From: Allocoprobacillus merdigallinarum
Lineage (GTDB): Bacteria; Bacillota_I; Bacilli_A; Erysipelotrichales; Coprobacillaceae
Direction of reading: 5' to 3'
DNA: 38,864 nucleotides
Assembly (NCBI GenBank): GCA_019117525.1
Contig: DWZO01000039.1
Location: 1-38,864 of the forward strand
Below are positions 30,222-38,864 of the stretch, in pieces (position 1 is the first letter of the stretch; each line of letters starts with the position of its first letter). A model generated the notes under the pieces. It searched no databases. It saw only the letters and a list, made by a program, of their open reading frames with translations, and was not told where the DNA came from. The position numbers were made by a program, and so were the translations under genes.

Positions 30222-32369
30222 ATGAATTTAGACAAATTATTAAATCCAAAACAAAAGGAAGCAGCCACTTATTTAGATTCTCATTTACGTATTATTGCAG
30301 GAGCAGGAAGTGGGAAAACACGTGTTTTAACATATCGTATTGCTTACTTGATTGAAGAAGTGGGGATTGAGCCTCGACATATATTGGCTATTACTTTTAC
30401 AAATAAAGCAGCGAATGAAATGCGTCAAAGAGTTGTGGATTTATTAGGTGAATATGCTTCAGGAGCTCTTTTATGTACAATTCATTCCTTATGTGTCAGA
30501 ATATTAAGACAGCATATTCATGCTTTTCATTATCCTCATCATTTTGTTATTATGGATGAAGAAGATCAAAAATCATTATTAAAGAAGATTTTTAAAGATA
30601 AAAATATTGATAGTAAAACAATGAGTGTAAAAAGCTGTATTCATTATATATCATCATGTAAAATGGCTGAAATCTCACCACAAAAAGCGTATAAATTAGC
30701 AGGAGATTTTATAGGTGAGGCCAAAAAAGCAATTGTTTATCAGGAATATGAAAAATATAAAGAAGAACATTTTATGCTGGATTTTGATGATTTGTTGTTG
30801 AAGACTGTTGAATTATTTGAGAAATTCCCAGAAATTCTGGAAAAATGGCAACGTAAATTTCAATATATACATGTAGATGAGTTTCAGGATGTTGGAAATA
30901 TTGATTATAAATTGATTCATCTTTTATCAGGTCAAGCAACTTTATGTGTAGTTGGAGATCCTGATCAGACAATCTATTCTTTTAGAGGTTCTGATGTGAA
31001 TTATATAATGAATTTTGATAAAGATTATTCTCATGTCAAAACCATTATTCTTGATCAGAATTATCGTTCTACAAAAACAATATTAGATATATCGAATAAT
31101 TTGATTCGAAAAAATAAAAATCGTTTAGAAAAAGATTTGTTTACACAATTAGAAGATGGTGATAAAGTTGTGCACTATTCAGCAGGCGATGAAGAAGCAG
31201 AAGCTGAGTTTGTCTGTCAGACAATTGAAAATATTATACATCAGGTTGATGGTGTGAATTATCATGATTTTGCGATTCTCTATCGTGCTAATTATTTATC
31301 ACGTCCTTTTGAACAGAAATTAATTCAGCATCAGATTGATTATAAAATATTTGGTGGATTAAAGTTTTTTAATCGTAAAGAAATTAAAGATGCATTAAGT
31401 TATTTACGCTTAATGGTATTTATGGATGATTTATCTTTTGAACGTATTATTAATGTTCCTAGTCGTGGTATTGGTCAAAAAACACTTGAAAAAATCCAAC
31501 TGAAAGCGATTGAGTATGGCATTAGCTGTTATGAAGCTGTTTGTTTATATAGTGATGAAATTGGATTGAAAGGTAAAGTGAAAAAAGCCATCAGTGAATT
31601 TGTACAAGCTATTGAAAAAGCAAGACAATCAAGAAATCCCTTGGCTGATGTCTTTGAATACTTATTGAAAGATATTGGTTATTTTGAAATGCTAAGAAAT
31701 GATGAAGATGAAAATCGTATTCAAAACATTATGGAGTTAAAAAACTCAATTGCTGGATATATGAATACCCATCCAGATAGTGCTACTTTTGAAAGTTATT
31801 TACAGGATATTGCTTTATATACATCACAAGATGATATGACACAGGATGAATATGTATCATTAATGAGTATTCATATGGCTAAAGGTCTGGAGTTTAACTA
31901 TGTCTTTGTTGTGGGATTGTCACAGGATGTCTTTCCAAGTTTTAGAAGTGTTTCTGAAGAAGGAGAAGAGGGGATGGAAGAAGAACGTAGATTGGCTTAT
32001 GTGGCATTTACGCGTGCGAAAAAGCGTCTATATCTGACGGATAGTCAAGGATTTAATTATATGACGAATTCTCCTAAAATGGCTTCTCAGTTTATTGATG
32101 AAATTGGTGTAGATCATGTTGAACATATTGGTAAGCCTTCACCATTTAAAACAAAACAATTTGTACATTTAGGTCCAACTGTTGATGAGATGATAGGTGA
32201 TAATGATATTCATGACTGGAAACAGGGCGATTTTGTAGAGCATGATGTCTTTGGTAAAGGTGTTATTGTTAAAGTTCGTGGAAATACTTTAGATATTGCT
32301 TTTTCCATGCCATATGGTTTAAAAACATTGATGGCACAGCATAAGGCTTTAAGACGTTTATCGTCATAA
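30222..32369 (+). CDS. pcrA: ATP-dependent DNA helicase PcrA (UvrD/Rep type)
   Basis: 715 residues. Superfamily 1A 3'-5' helicase for repair and replication-fork upkeep. Walker A AGAGSGKT at 26-33, Walker B VDEFQD, GDPDQTIYSFRGSD (motif III), motif V/VI MSIHMAKGLEF and RRLAYVAFTRAK. The C-terminal tail (FVEHDVFGKGVIVKV...) is the PcrA Tudor-like domain that contacts RNA polymerase. GAGAGGA (30206-30212) fixes ATG 30222; a 21-codon upstream extension runs through the promoter. pcrB, next to it in B. subtilis, is absent here. Confidence 0.97.
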   Translation: MNLDKLLNPKQKEAATYLDSHLRIIAGAGSGKTRVLTYRIAYLIEEVGIEPRHILAITFTNKAANEMRQRVVDLLGEYASGALLCTIHSLCVRILRQHIHAFHYPHHFVIMDEEDQKSLLKKIFKDKNIDSKTMSVKSCIHYISSCKMAEISPQKAYKLAGDFIGEAKKAIVYQEYEKYKEEHFMLDFDDLLLKTVELFEKFPEILEKWQRKFQYIHVDEFQDVGNIDYKLIHLLSGQATLCVVGDPDQTIYSFRGSDVNYIMNFDKDYSHVKTIILDQNYRSTKTILDISNNLIRKNKNRLEKDLFTQLEDGDKVVHYSAGDEEAEAEFVCQTIENIIHQVDGVNYHDFAILYRANYLSRPFEQKLIQHQIDYKIFGGLKFFNRKEIKDALSYLRLMVFMDDLSFERIINVPSRGIGQKTLEKIQLKAIEYGISCYEAVCLYSDEIGLKGKVKKAISEFVQAIEKARQSRNPLADVFEYLLKDIGYFEMLRNDEDENRIQNIMELKNSIAGYMNTHPDSATFESYLQDIALYTSQDDMTQDEYVSLMSIHMAKGLEFNYVFVVGLSQDVFPSFRSVSEEGEEGMEEERRLAYVAFTRAKKRLYLTDSQGFNYMTNSPKMASQFIDEIGVDHVEHIGKPSPFKTKQFVHLGPTVDEMIGDNDIHDWKQGDFVEHDVFGKGVIVKVRGNTLDIAFSMPYGLKTLMAQHKALRRLSS

Positions 32370-32397
32370 AAATGATGTGAAAATAAGGATAATTTTG

Positions 32398-32442
32398 GGT
32401 GATGAATTTTGATGTTTTGTATTTGATTCATCATCTTTTTTT
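32398..32442 (+). terminator. pcrA terminator
   Basis: Ten-base-pair stem with one G-T pair (32398-32407 with 32426-32435), 18-base loop, seven T. Confidence 0.75.
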
Positions 32443-32450
32443 GATATAAT
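32423..32450 (+). promoter_or_regulatory. ligA operon promoter
   Basis: TTGATT (32423-32428), 16 bases, TATAAT (32445-32450) with extended TG. The -35 lies in the loop and 3' arm of the pcrA terminator. Confidence 0.7.
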
Positions 32451-32474
32451 GAGCAAGTGAATGGAGTGTGTAAA

Positions 32475-34463
32475 ATGACATTAGAAAGATTGAATGAAAT
32501 CAAAAAATTATTAAATGAATATAATTATCAATATTATGTCTTAGATAATCCAACAGTATCCGATCAAGAATATGATCGTTTGATGCAAGAGTTGCAAAGT
32601 ATAGAAGCTAAACATCCTGAATGGGTAACTCCTGATTCACCAAGTCAACGTGTGGGTGGAGAAGTCTTAGAAGGATTTCAGAAAATTACGCATCAAAGAA
32701 TGATGTTGTCTTTAGGAAATATTTTTAATGAAGATGAACTGAGAGAATTCGATGATCGTATTCGTGATGTGTTTCCTCAAGCTGAATATGTTTGTGAGTT
32801 AAAAATAGATGGCTTAGCTGTTTCATTAGTGTATGCTGATGGACAATTGAGTTATGGAGCAACACGTGGTGATGGAACAATTGGTGAAGATATTACGCAT
32901 AATGTCAAAACAATTAAATCTATTCCATTATCAATTGATTATCAGGGAGATTTTGAAGTGCGTGGAGAAATCTATATGCCTAAAAAATCTTTTGAACAAT
33001 TGAATCATCAACGTCAACAAGCAGGTGAAGCCTTATTTGCGAATCCTCGAAATGCGGCTGCCGGAAGTGTTAGACAGCTAGATTCAAGTATTGCTGCTAA
33101 ACGTGGCTTAGATGCATTTTTATATATGGTGCCAACGGCTCAGGAAGTAGGGTGTCAAACACATAAAGAAGCTTTAGATTATATTGCAAAACTGGGCTTC
33201 AAAGTCAATCCTATGACACGCGTCTGTGCAAATATTGATGAAGTATGGAATTTCATTATGGAAATGACAGAAAAACGTCAATCTTTGCCTTATGAAATAG
33301 ATGGTATAGTCATCAAAGTGAATAATTTAGCATGGCAGGAAAGATTAGGGTATACAGCAAAAGTTCCTAAATGGGCTATTGCCTATAAATTCCCAGCTGA
33401 AGAAGTTGTCACAAAACTTAAGGATATTATTTTTACAATTGGAAGAACGGGTCAAATTACGCCAAATGCGGTTTTGGAACCTGTACGTGTCGCTGGTAGT
33501 ACCGTTCAACGTGCGACATTACATAATGAAGATAACGTTGTTCATAAGGATATTCGTGTTGGCGATTATGTTGTGGTCCGTAAAGCAGGAGATGTTATCC
33601 CGGAAGTTGTTCGATCTTTAAAAGAAAGACGTGATGGAACAGAACAGAAATTTAAGATGATTGATGTTTGTCCATATTGTGGGACACCGCTTGTTAGAAA
33701 AGACAATGAGGCTGCTTATTATTGTTTAAATGAACATTGTGATTCTAAGAAGATTGAGCGCATCATTCATTTCGCATCTCGTGATGCTATGAATATAGAA
33801 GGATTAGGAGAAAAAATTATAGAACAATTTTATAATTTAGGTTTTGTTCGTTCTATTGAAGATATTTATAGTTTATCTAGTCATGAACAGGAAATTATAG
33901 ATATAGAAGGATTTGGTAGAAAATCAATGGATAATTTGTTAGAGGCTATTGAAAAAAGTAAAGGCAATTCAATGGAAAAATTATTATTTGGTTTAGGAAT
34001 TAAAGGAATCGGTGCTAAAATGGCTGATAACTTAGCTAAGGAGTTTAAAAGTATGGATGCTTTGCTTGAGGCTTCAACAGCTAAGTTGCTTTCTATGCGT
34101 GATGTTGGCGATACACTTGTTCAATCTTTAAATCGTTTTAGAAGTCAACCTCAATCAATGGCTTTATTACAACATTTAAAAGATCTCGGTTTAAATATGA
34201 ATTATCTAAAAGATACAGCTTTACTTCAAGAAAGTATTTTTAATGGAAAAACTGTTTGTGTCACAGGAACATTAGAATTGATGACGCGTAAGGAGATTAA
34301 AGAGTATCTTGCCAGACTAGGTGCTAATGTGACAGGTAGTGTATCTAAAAAAACAGATTATCTGATCTGTGGTCGTGATGCTGGAAGTAAACTTGAAAAG
34401 GCCAGAGAATTAGGTGTGACTGTATTAAGTGAAGAACAATTTAAGGAGGAGGTTGATTTATGA
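32475..34463 (+). CDS. ligA: NAD-dependent DNA ligase
   Basis: 662 residues. Seals nicks using NAD. Ia domain (N-terminal YYVLDNPTVSDQEYD binds NMN), adenylated lysine K110 in CELKIDG, OB fold, four-cysteine zinc finger (CPYCG...YYCLNEHC), helix-hairpin-helix repeats, and a C-terminal BRCT domain (GKTVCVTGTLELMTRKE). Full length. GGAGTG precedes ATG 32475; an earlier GTG start (32457) would place the site inside the gene. camS overlaps its stop. Confidence 0.98.
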   Translation: MTLERLNEIKKLLNEYNYQYYVLDNPTVSDQEYDRLMQELQSIEAKHPEWVTPDSPSQRVGGEVLEGFQKITHQRMMLSLGNIFNEDELREFDDRIRDVFPQAEYVCELKIDGLAVSLVYADGQLSYGATRGDGTIGEDITHNVKTIKSIPLSIDYQGDFEVRGEIYMPKKSFEQLNHQRQQAGEALFANPRNAAAGSVRQLDSSIAAKRGLDAFLYMVPTAQEVGCQTHKEALDYIAKLGFKVNPMTRVCANIDEVWNFIMEMTEKRQSLPYEIDGIVIKVNNLAWQERLGYTAKVPKWAIAYKFPAEEVVTKLKDIIFTIGRTGQITPNAVLEPVRVAGSTVQRATLHNEDNVVHKDIRVGDYVVVRKAGDVIPEVVRSLKERRDGTEQKFKMIDVCPYCGTPLVRKDNEAAYYCLNEHCDSKKIERIIHFASRDAMNIEGLGEKIIEQFYNLGFVRSIEDIYSLSSHEQEIIDIEGFGRKSMDNLLEAIEKSKGNSMEKLLFGLGIKGIGAKMADNLAKEFKSMDALLEASTAKLLSMRDVGDTLVQSLNRFRSQPQSMALLQHLKDLGLNMNYLKDTALLQESIFNGKTVCVTGTLELMTRKEIKEYLARLGANVTGSVSKKTDYLICGRDAGSKLEKARELGVTVLSEEQFKEEVDL

Positions 34464-35533
34464 AAAGAATAATATGTGTTTGTATGGCTTTCTTATTGTT
34501 GTTGACTGGTTGTCAATCTTCACAAGATACTGTTGAAGAAGAAACAACAAACAATACTGCATCAATGGAGTCATTTGATGATACTTATTATAATATCGTT
34601 AAATTTGAAGATAGTGAACTGAGAGAAGATTTCTATTTGGACTATGGTGCAACATCTGATTTCTCTTCAATTGGAAGAGGATTACAAATTTTATCATCAC
34701 AATATTTTTCAACTTCTGATCATTATATGAGTGAAGGTCAATATTTAAAGCTTGCTTTAAAACAAGAAATGGTTAAACGTGATAGTGATTATTCTTTACA
34801 GCCTGCTGCTGGAACAAAGATTGCCAATGTCAGTGATCCAACAATGGTTCAACAGATTCAAGAACAGGATTTTTGGGAAAAATCAGGTGATAAATATACT
34901 TTAAAAGGTGCGTCATTTGTGATTGTTCTTGATCCTCGTGATAAAAATAATGCTCGTTTAAAAACGCAGATGGATGATCAATCTATTTTAAATTATGGGT
35001 ATGAATGTAGTGAGAAATTATATGAAATTATTCAATCTCACGAAGATTTTGAAAAGTTAAAGAATTTACCTGTTTTAATTACGGTTTATCAGGCAACTGA
35101 TTTAACAGAAAGTACTGTAGATGGAAATTATATTTTAAAGACATACTGTGATGGTTCTTATGGAAATAGTGAAGAAGTAAATTTTGAAACTGTTTTATTT
35201 TCAAGTACACGTGCCGAAGAATTGGATGCCACAACATCTAATGAATTTGATATTATTAAAAGTAATTTAAAAGATGCAGCAACTGAAGCTGCAGGATTAG
35301 TAGGAACTGCCAGATATCAAAATGGTGAAATCCAATCAATGGTTATAGAAGCTCATTTAAACGTGAAAACAGCAACTGAATTGATGTATTTATCTTCTAT
35401 TTTAGCGAATGGTGTTGATACACGTTTTTCATCTGATTTTGATATTAAAGTGCTTATATATTCACAAGATGAATTACAGGCGATTGTGATTAAAGATAGA
35501 GGACAAGACGTTAAAAGTTATTATTTATATTAG
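34460..35533 (+). CDS. camS: CamS family lipoprotein (sex pheromone precursor family)
   Basis: 357 residues. Signal peptide with lipobox LLTGC, lipidated C18, then a CamS/YerH-type body (RGLQILSSQYFSTSDHYMSEGQY, VLITVYQATDLTES). In staphylococci the CamS signal peptide is known to give a short pheromone-like peptide; here the stretch before the cysteine is AFLLLLTG. The role of the lipoprotein itself is unknown. AAGGAGGAGG (34443-34452) is strong. Gene order pcrA, ligA, camS, gatCAB is as in B. subtilis and supports the call. Confidence 0.92.
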   Translation: MKRIICVCMAFLLLLTGCQSSQDTVEEETTNNTASMESFDDTYYNIVKFEDSELREDFYLDYGATSDFSSIGRGLQILSSQYFSTSDHYMSEGQYLKLALKQEMVKRDSDYSLQPAAGTKIANVSDPTMVQQIQEQDFWEKSGDKYTLKGASFVIVLDPRDKNNARLKTQMDDQSILNYGYECSEKLYEIIQSHEDFEKLKNLPVLITVYQATDLTESTVDGNYILKTYCDGSYGNSEEVNFETVLFSSTRAEELDATTSNEFDIIKSNLKDAATEAAGLVGTARYQNGEIQSMVIEAHLNVKTATELMYLSSILANGVDTRFSSDFDIKVLIYSQDELQAIVIKDRGQDVKSYYLY

Positions 35534-35543
35534 AGGATGGACT

Positions 35544-35831
35544 ATGGACGAAAGAGAATTAATTCAATCATTAGCAAAAGATGTAAAGTTATCTGTTTTG
35601 GATGAAAACATGGATACTTTCATTGAAGCATATCATCAATTTCTCAAACAGGTTCAAAGTCTAGAAAGTATTCAAACTGAAGGTGTAGAGCCTTTGGTTT
35701 TTCCTTTTGAGGTAGAAACTTCTTTTTTAAGGGAAGATAGTATACAGGATGTTATGCGTAGAGAAGATATTTTAAAAAATGCAAAACACATCAAAAATCA
35801 ACAAATTCAGATTCCTAAGGTGGTGGAATGA
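35544..35831 (+). CDS. gatC: Asp/Glu-tRNA amidotransferase subunit C
   Basis: 95 residues. Small helical subunit that wraps between GatA and GatB. Typical GatC layout: ELIQSLAKDVKLSV near the N-terminus and LREDSIQDVMRREDILKNA near the C-terminus. GAGGATGG overlaps the camS stop. gatA starts four bases before its end. Confidence 0.93.
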   Translation: MDERELIQSLAKDVKLSVLDENMDTFIEAYHQFLKQVQSLESIQTEGVEPLVFPFEVETSFLREDSIQDVMRREDILKNAKHIKNQQIQIPKVVE

Positions 35832-37273
35832 TGAATGTTTATAGTATAGAAGAATTGCATCATGGTTTTAAAACTGGTCAAATTCTTCCTGAAAATTACT
35901 ATCAGGAGATTTGGCATGAGGCTCAATATCAGCAAAAACGCTTAAATGCTTTTGCGCTTATGACATTTGATAAAGCACAACAAGATTTAAAACATGCGCA
36001 ATTTCAAAATATTTTGAGTGGAATTCCCTATGTTTTAAAAGATAATTTTAATATAAAAGGGATTTATACAACAGCATCCAGCCGTATGTTAGCTGATTAT
36101 TTACCTGTATATAATGCACATATTGTTGATTTACTGGAAAAAGCAGAATGCTGTTTAATTGGAAAAGCTTCAATGGATGAATTAGGCATGGGAACTATGA
36201 ATATGACTGCTTTGACGGGACCAGTTTTGAATCCATGGAATATTCAAAGAGTTGCTGGTGGTTCATCTGGAGGATGTGCAGCATTAGTTGGAAGTGGCGT
36301 TGTTCCTTTTGCGATTGGGAGTGATACAGGCGATTCTATTCGTCGTCCTGCTGGTTTTTGTGGCATTGTAGGAATGAAACCTACATGGGGATTGATATCA
36401 CGTTATGGTTTGATTCCTTATGCTGCCAGTTTAGATACGGTTGGTGCTATGACCAGAAGCGTTAAAGATATGAGTATTGTTTTAGAAAATATTGCTGGCT
36501 ATGATGAACATGATATGACATCATGTACTAAAAAAGTACCATCTTATTATCAATCTTTATCTTCAGATGTATCTCATTTGAAAATTGCTGTCATAAAAAA
36601 TGTATATGAAAGATTAACGGATTCACGCATAAAAGAAAAATTTATGAATTGTGTTTCCATATTCAAAAGATTAGGGGCAACAATTCATGAAGTTGAATTT
36701 CCAGATACTTATCTTCTGGCTTTATCACCAGTTTATCAGATTATTGCTAATGGGGAAGCTACAAGTCAACATGCCTGCTTAGATGGCATTAAGTATGGCT
36801 TACAAAAACAAGGGGAAAATATAGATGATATGATTATACGTACTCGAAGCCAGGGTTTTCATCAAAGCATTCAACAGCGTTTTATTTTGGGTTCATTGGC
36901 CTTGAAACAGGAAAATCAGGAAAAGATGTTTAGAAAAGCTCAACAGGTCAGACGACTCATTGTCAATTCGATTCAAGATTTATATCGTCATTATGATATT
37001 ATTTTGACTCCTAATGGTGAGGGAATTGCTCCTTTTCTTAATGAGGCTAAGCAAGTTGAATATACATTAGTTGATGATTTTTTGATCGTTGCGAATTTGG
37101 CAGGATTACCAAGTTTAACTTTACCATGTGGTTTTGTTGACCATATGCCTGTAGCCATTCATATAATGGGACGATGTTTTGAGGAACAGACTGTTCTCAA
37201 TTGCGCCTATGCGTTAGAAAAATCGCTATCTTTTTCTCAGCAATATTGCCAAAAGGAGATTCAACATGTTTGA
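35828..37273 (+). CDS. gatA: Asp/Glu-tRNA amidotransferase subunit A
   Basis: 481-residue amidase that frees ammonia from glutamine for transamidation of Glu-tRNA(Gln) or Asp-tRNA(Asn). Catalytic triad is visible: K71 (VLKDNF), cis-serine S146 (AGGSSGG) and nucleophile S170. The usual GSDTGGS is GSDTGDS, with D169 in place of Gly beside the nucleophile. ATG 35828 or 35831; AAGGTGG suits the latter better. It overlaps gatC and gatB, so GatCAB is made as one unit. Confidence 0.97.
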   Translation: MMNVYSIEELHHGFKTGQILPENYYQEIWHEAQYQQKRLNAFALMTFDKAQQDLKHAQFQNILSGIPYVLKDNFNIKGIYTTASSRMLADYLPVYNAHIVDLLEKAECCLIGKASMDELGMGTMNMTALTGPVLNPWNIQRVAGGSSGGCAALVGSGVVPFAIGSDTGDSIRRPAGFCGIVGMKPTWGLISRYGLIPYAASLDTVGAMTRSVKDMSIVLENIAGYDEHDMTSCTKKVPSYYQSLSSDVSHLKIAVIKNVYERLTDSRIKEKFMNCVSIFKRLGATIHEVEFPDTYLLALSPVYQIIANGEATSQHACLDGIKYGLQKQGENIDDMIIRTRSQGFHQSIQQRFILGSLALKQENQEKMFRKAQQVRRLIVNSIQDLYRHYDIILTPNGEGIAPFLNEAKQVEYTLVDDFLIVANLAGLPSLTLPCGFVDHMPVAIHIMGRCFEEQTVLNCAYALEKSLSFSQQYCQKEIQHV

Positions 37274-38693
37274 AACAATCATAGGTATTGAAGTCCACTG
37301 TGAATTAAAAACGCAGTCTAAAATGTTTTCTTCAGCTCCTGTTTCATTTGGACAACCACCTAATAGTCAAGCTCATGTTATAGATTTAGCGATGCCAGGA
37401 ACTTTACCATCGGTTAATAAAAAAGCAGTGGAAATGGCTATTCGTGTTTGTCATGCCTTGCATATGGATATAGATAGTTTGCTTCGTTTTGATCGTAAGA
37501 ATTATTATTATCCAGATTTACCAAAAGGTTTCCAAATAACGCAACAATATCATCCTATTGGTAAAAATGGATATTTAGATATTGAAGTCAATGAACAGAA
37601 GATACATATCAATATAGAACAGCTTCATCTTGAAGAAGATACAGCAAAACTCACCCATGATGACGATTATACATTGATTGATTATAATCGTGCAGGTATT
37701 CCTTTGATTGAAATTGTGACACAACCTCAGTTTCATAATAGTCAGGAGGTTTGTGCTTATTTGGAAGCTTTAAGAATGATTTTGATTTATACTGATGTTT
37801 CAGATGCTATTATGGCTCAAGGGTCTATGCGCTGTGATATTAATATTTCATTACGCCATGAAGGGTCTCAAGGCTATGGTGAAAAAGTGGAAATTAAAAA
37901 TTTGAATTCACTCGCTAATGTGCAAAAAGCGATTGATTTTGAAATTCAAAGACAGACAGAACTTTTATTGAATCATTGCCCCGTTCCAAGACAAACGCGA
38001 CGTTTTGATGAAAAGACACAAAAGACAATAGCGATGCGTGATAAGGAATTATTAGCTGATTATCGTTATTATCCTGAACCTAATATTTTACCAGTTCGTC
38101 TACCATGGCAATGGATTGAAAGTATTAAAGATCATTTACCAGTGCTTCCAGCACAAAGACGCGATAAATATATTCATGAATATAAACTTTCAGTAAAAGA
38201 AGCTGATACGCTTTTATTGAATAAAGATTTATCAGATTTTTATGACCAGGTAGTTAAACAATGTATATATTATGATACAGTATGTCACTGGCTTATTGGA
38301 GATGTTTTGTCTTATCTTCATAAAAATCATTTACATATTCATGATATATTTGAAGTTCAGGATTTTGCGAAACTGATGAATATGACAGGTCAAGGAATTG
38401 TTTCTTCGAAACAAACAAAACAGGTTTTATCACTAATGATTTTAGAAAAAAAGGATCCTTTAACTATTATGCAAAAACATCATATTCAACAAATGAATGA
38501 TGAAAATGTTTTGATAGAGCTGATTGAAGAACTGCTAGATAATCACTTTCAATTGGTTCAGGATTACCATCAGGGTAAGACAAATCTTTTAGGTTATTTT
38601 GTAGGACAAGTCATGAAAAAAACTCAAGGACAAGCGAATCCTCAAAAAACAAATCAATTATTAAAAGAATTATTGGAAAAAAGAAAAACATAA
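37266..38693 (+). CDS. gatB: Asp/Glu-tRNA amidotransferase subunit B
   Basis: 475 residues. Kinase-like subunit that activates the tRNA-bound Glu or Asp and then receives ammonia from GatA. Start IIGIEVHCELKTQSKMFS, DLPKGFQITQ, HLEEDTAKL, DYNRAGIPLIEIVTQP and GSMRCDINISLR are the family marks; the C-terminal tail binds tRNA. AAAAGGAG precedes ATG 37266. Full length. No clear terminator after it. Confidence 0.98.
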   Translation: MFETIIGIEVHCELKTQSKMFSSAPVSFGQPPNSQAHVIDLAMPGTLPSVNKKAVEMAIRVCHALHMDIDSLLRFDRKNYYYPDLPKGFQITQQYHPIGKNGYLDIEVNEQKIHINIEQLHLEEDTAKLTHDDDYTLIDYNRAGIPLIEIVTQPQFHNSQEVCAYLEALRMILIYTDVSDAIMAQGSMRCDINISLRHEGSQGYGEKVEIKNLNSLANVQKAIDFEIQRQTELLLNHCPVPRQTRRFDEKTQKTIAMRDKELLADYRYYPEPNILPVRLPWQWIESIKDHLPVLPAQRRDKYIHEYKLSVKEADTLLLNKDLSDFYDQVVKQCIYYDTVCHWLIGDVLSYLHKNHLHIHDIFEVQDFAKLMNMTGQGIVSSKQTKQVLSLMILEKKDPLTIMQKHHIQQMNDENVLIELIEELLDNHFQLVQDYHQGKTNLLGYFVGQVMKKTQGQANPQKTNQLLKELLEKRKT

Positions 38694-38718
38694 TGTTCTA
38701 TACATTGTTCATGAATTT

Positions 38719-38727
38719 TGGTACAAT
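38719..38727 (+). promoter_or_regulatory. Possible promoter of the edge gene
   Basis: TGGTACAAT at 38719-38727 is an extended -10 with one mismatch in the hexamer; no clear -35. Confidence 0.4.
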
Positions 38728-38750
38728 AGAGAAAAAGTAGGTGAAAAATA

Positions 38751-38864
38751 ATGGCAAAAAAATTTCATTTTGATGATGAAGACGATATTCAGGATGAATA
38801 CCAACCTTCATCATATCTTGATGATTTAGAAAACAAAAGAGAAAATGTGCCTTATACTGCAATA
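38751..38864 (+). CDS. Acidic protein, N-terminal part, cut by the window edge
   Basis: AGGTGA (38739-38744) is six bases before ATG 38751. The 38 codons seen start MAKKFHFDDEDDIQDE and continue with a D/E-rich, probably disordered stretch. No domain is visible yet and no function can be assigned. Confidence 0.7.
   Translation, partial: MAKKFHFDDEDDIQDEYQPSSYLDDLENKRENVPYTAI

Overview
The window is AT-rich and densely coded, with strong AGGAGG-type ribosome binding sites, extended -10 (TGnTATAAT) promoters and three T-box riboswitches. It reads as the chromosome of a low-GC Firmicute. Gene content and order fit the Erysipelotrichia/Coprobacillaceae group; this is my inference, not a database result. 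Several blocks match Bacillus subtilis gene order: spoVB-like/comN/recJ/apt/rel/hisS/aspS, murC/ytxG/ytxH/ccpA, truB/ribF, and pcrA/ligA/camS/gatCAB. I see no rRNA, tRNA, CRISPR, insertion sequence or prophage, so this is core rather than accessory DNA.

Layout. 1-290: start of a divergent gene cut by the window edge, a spacer with TTTAAC half-sites, and an htpG promoter flanked by two CIRCE-type HrcA operators. 289-4014: htpG, an unknown lipoprotein, a nitroreductase and a small membrane/coiled-coil protein. 4107-7842: a promoter, a T-box leader whose best specifier reading is CGC (Arg), a possible Arg-codon mini-ORF, then a polar amino acid ABC transporter (binding lipoprotein, permease, ATPase) and a PLP aminotransferase. 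7828-9138 (minus): SpoVB-like flippase. 9218-14620: ComN-like regulator, recJ, apt, rel and a divergent nucleoside diphosphate kinase-like gene. 14621-15430: mostly non-coding, with one 39-codon ORF and a possible small RNA. 15386-19758: T-box (GAC, Asp), hisS, aspS and an M24 aminopeptidase. 19845-20919 (minus): LytTR response regulator and a 45-residue protein. 21016-25526: murC, ytxG-like, ytxH-like, ccpA and a ClC transporter. 25537-29252: T-box (TAC, Tyr), tyrS, FKBP-like lipoprotein, truB and ribF. 29238-30101 (minus): ROK kinase. 30188-38693: pcrA, ligA, camS, gatC, gatA and gatB. A new acidic gene begins at 38751 and runs off the end.

How it works together: most genes serve translation and its quality control (three aminoacyl-tRNA synthetases, GatCAB, TruB, Rel), DNA repair (RecJ, PcrA, LigA), the cell wall (MurC, flippase) and global control (CcpA, Rel, HrcA-type operators). 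The most distinctive parts are regulatory: the double CIRCE at htpG, the arginine-type T-box with its possible Arg leader peptide, an aspartate-type specifier in front of hisS-aspS, and terminators that overlap stop codons or the next promoter.
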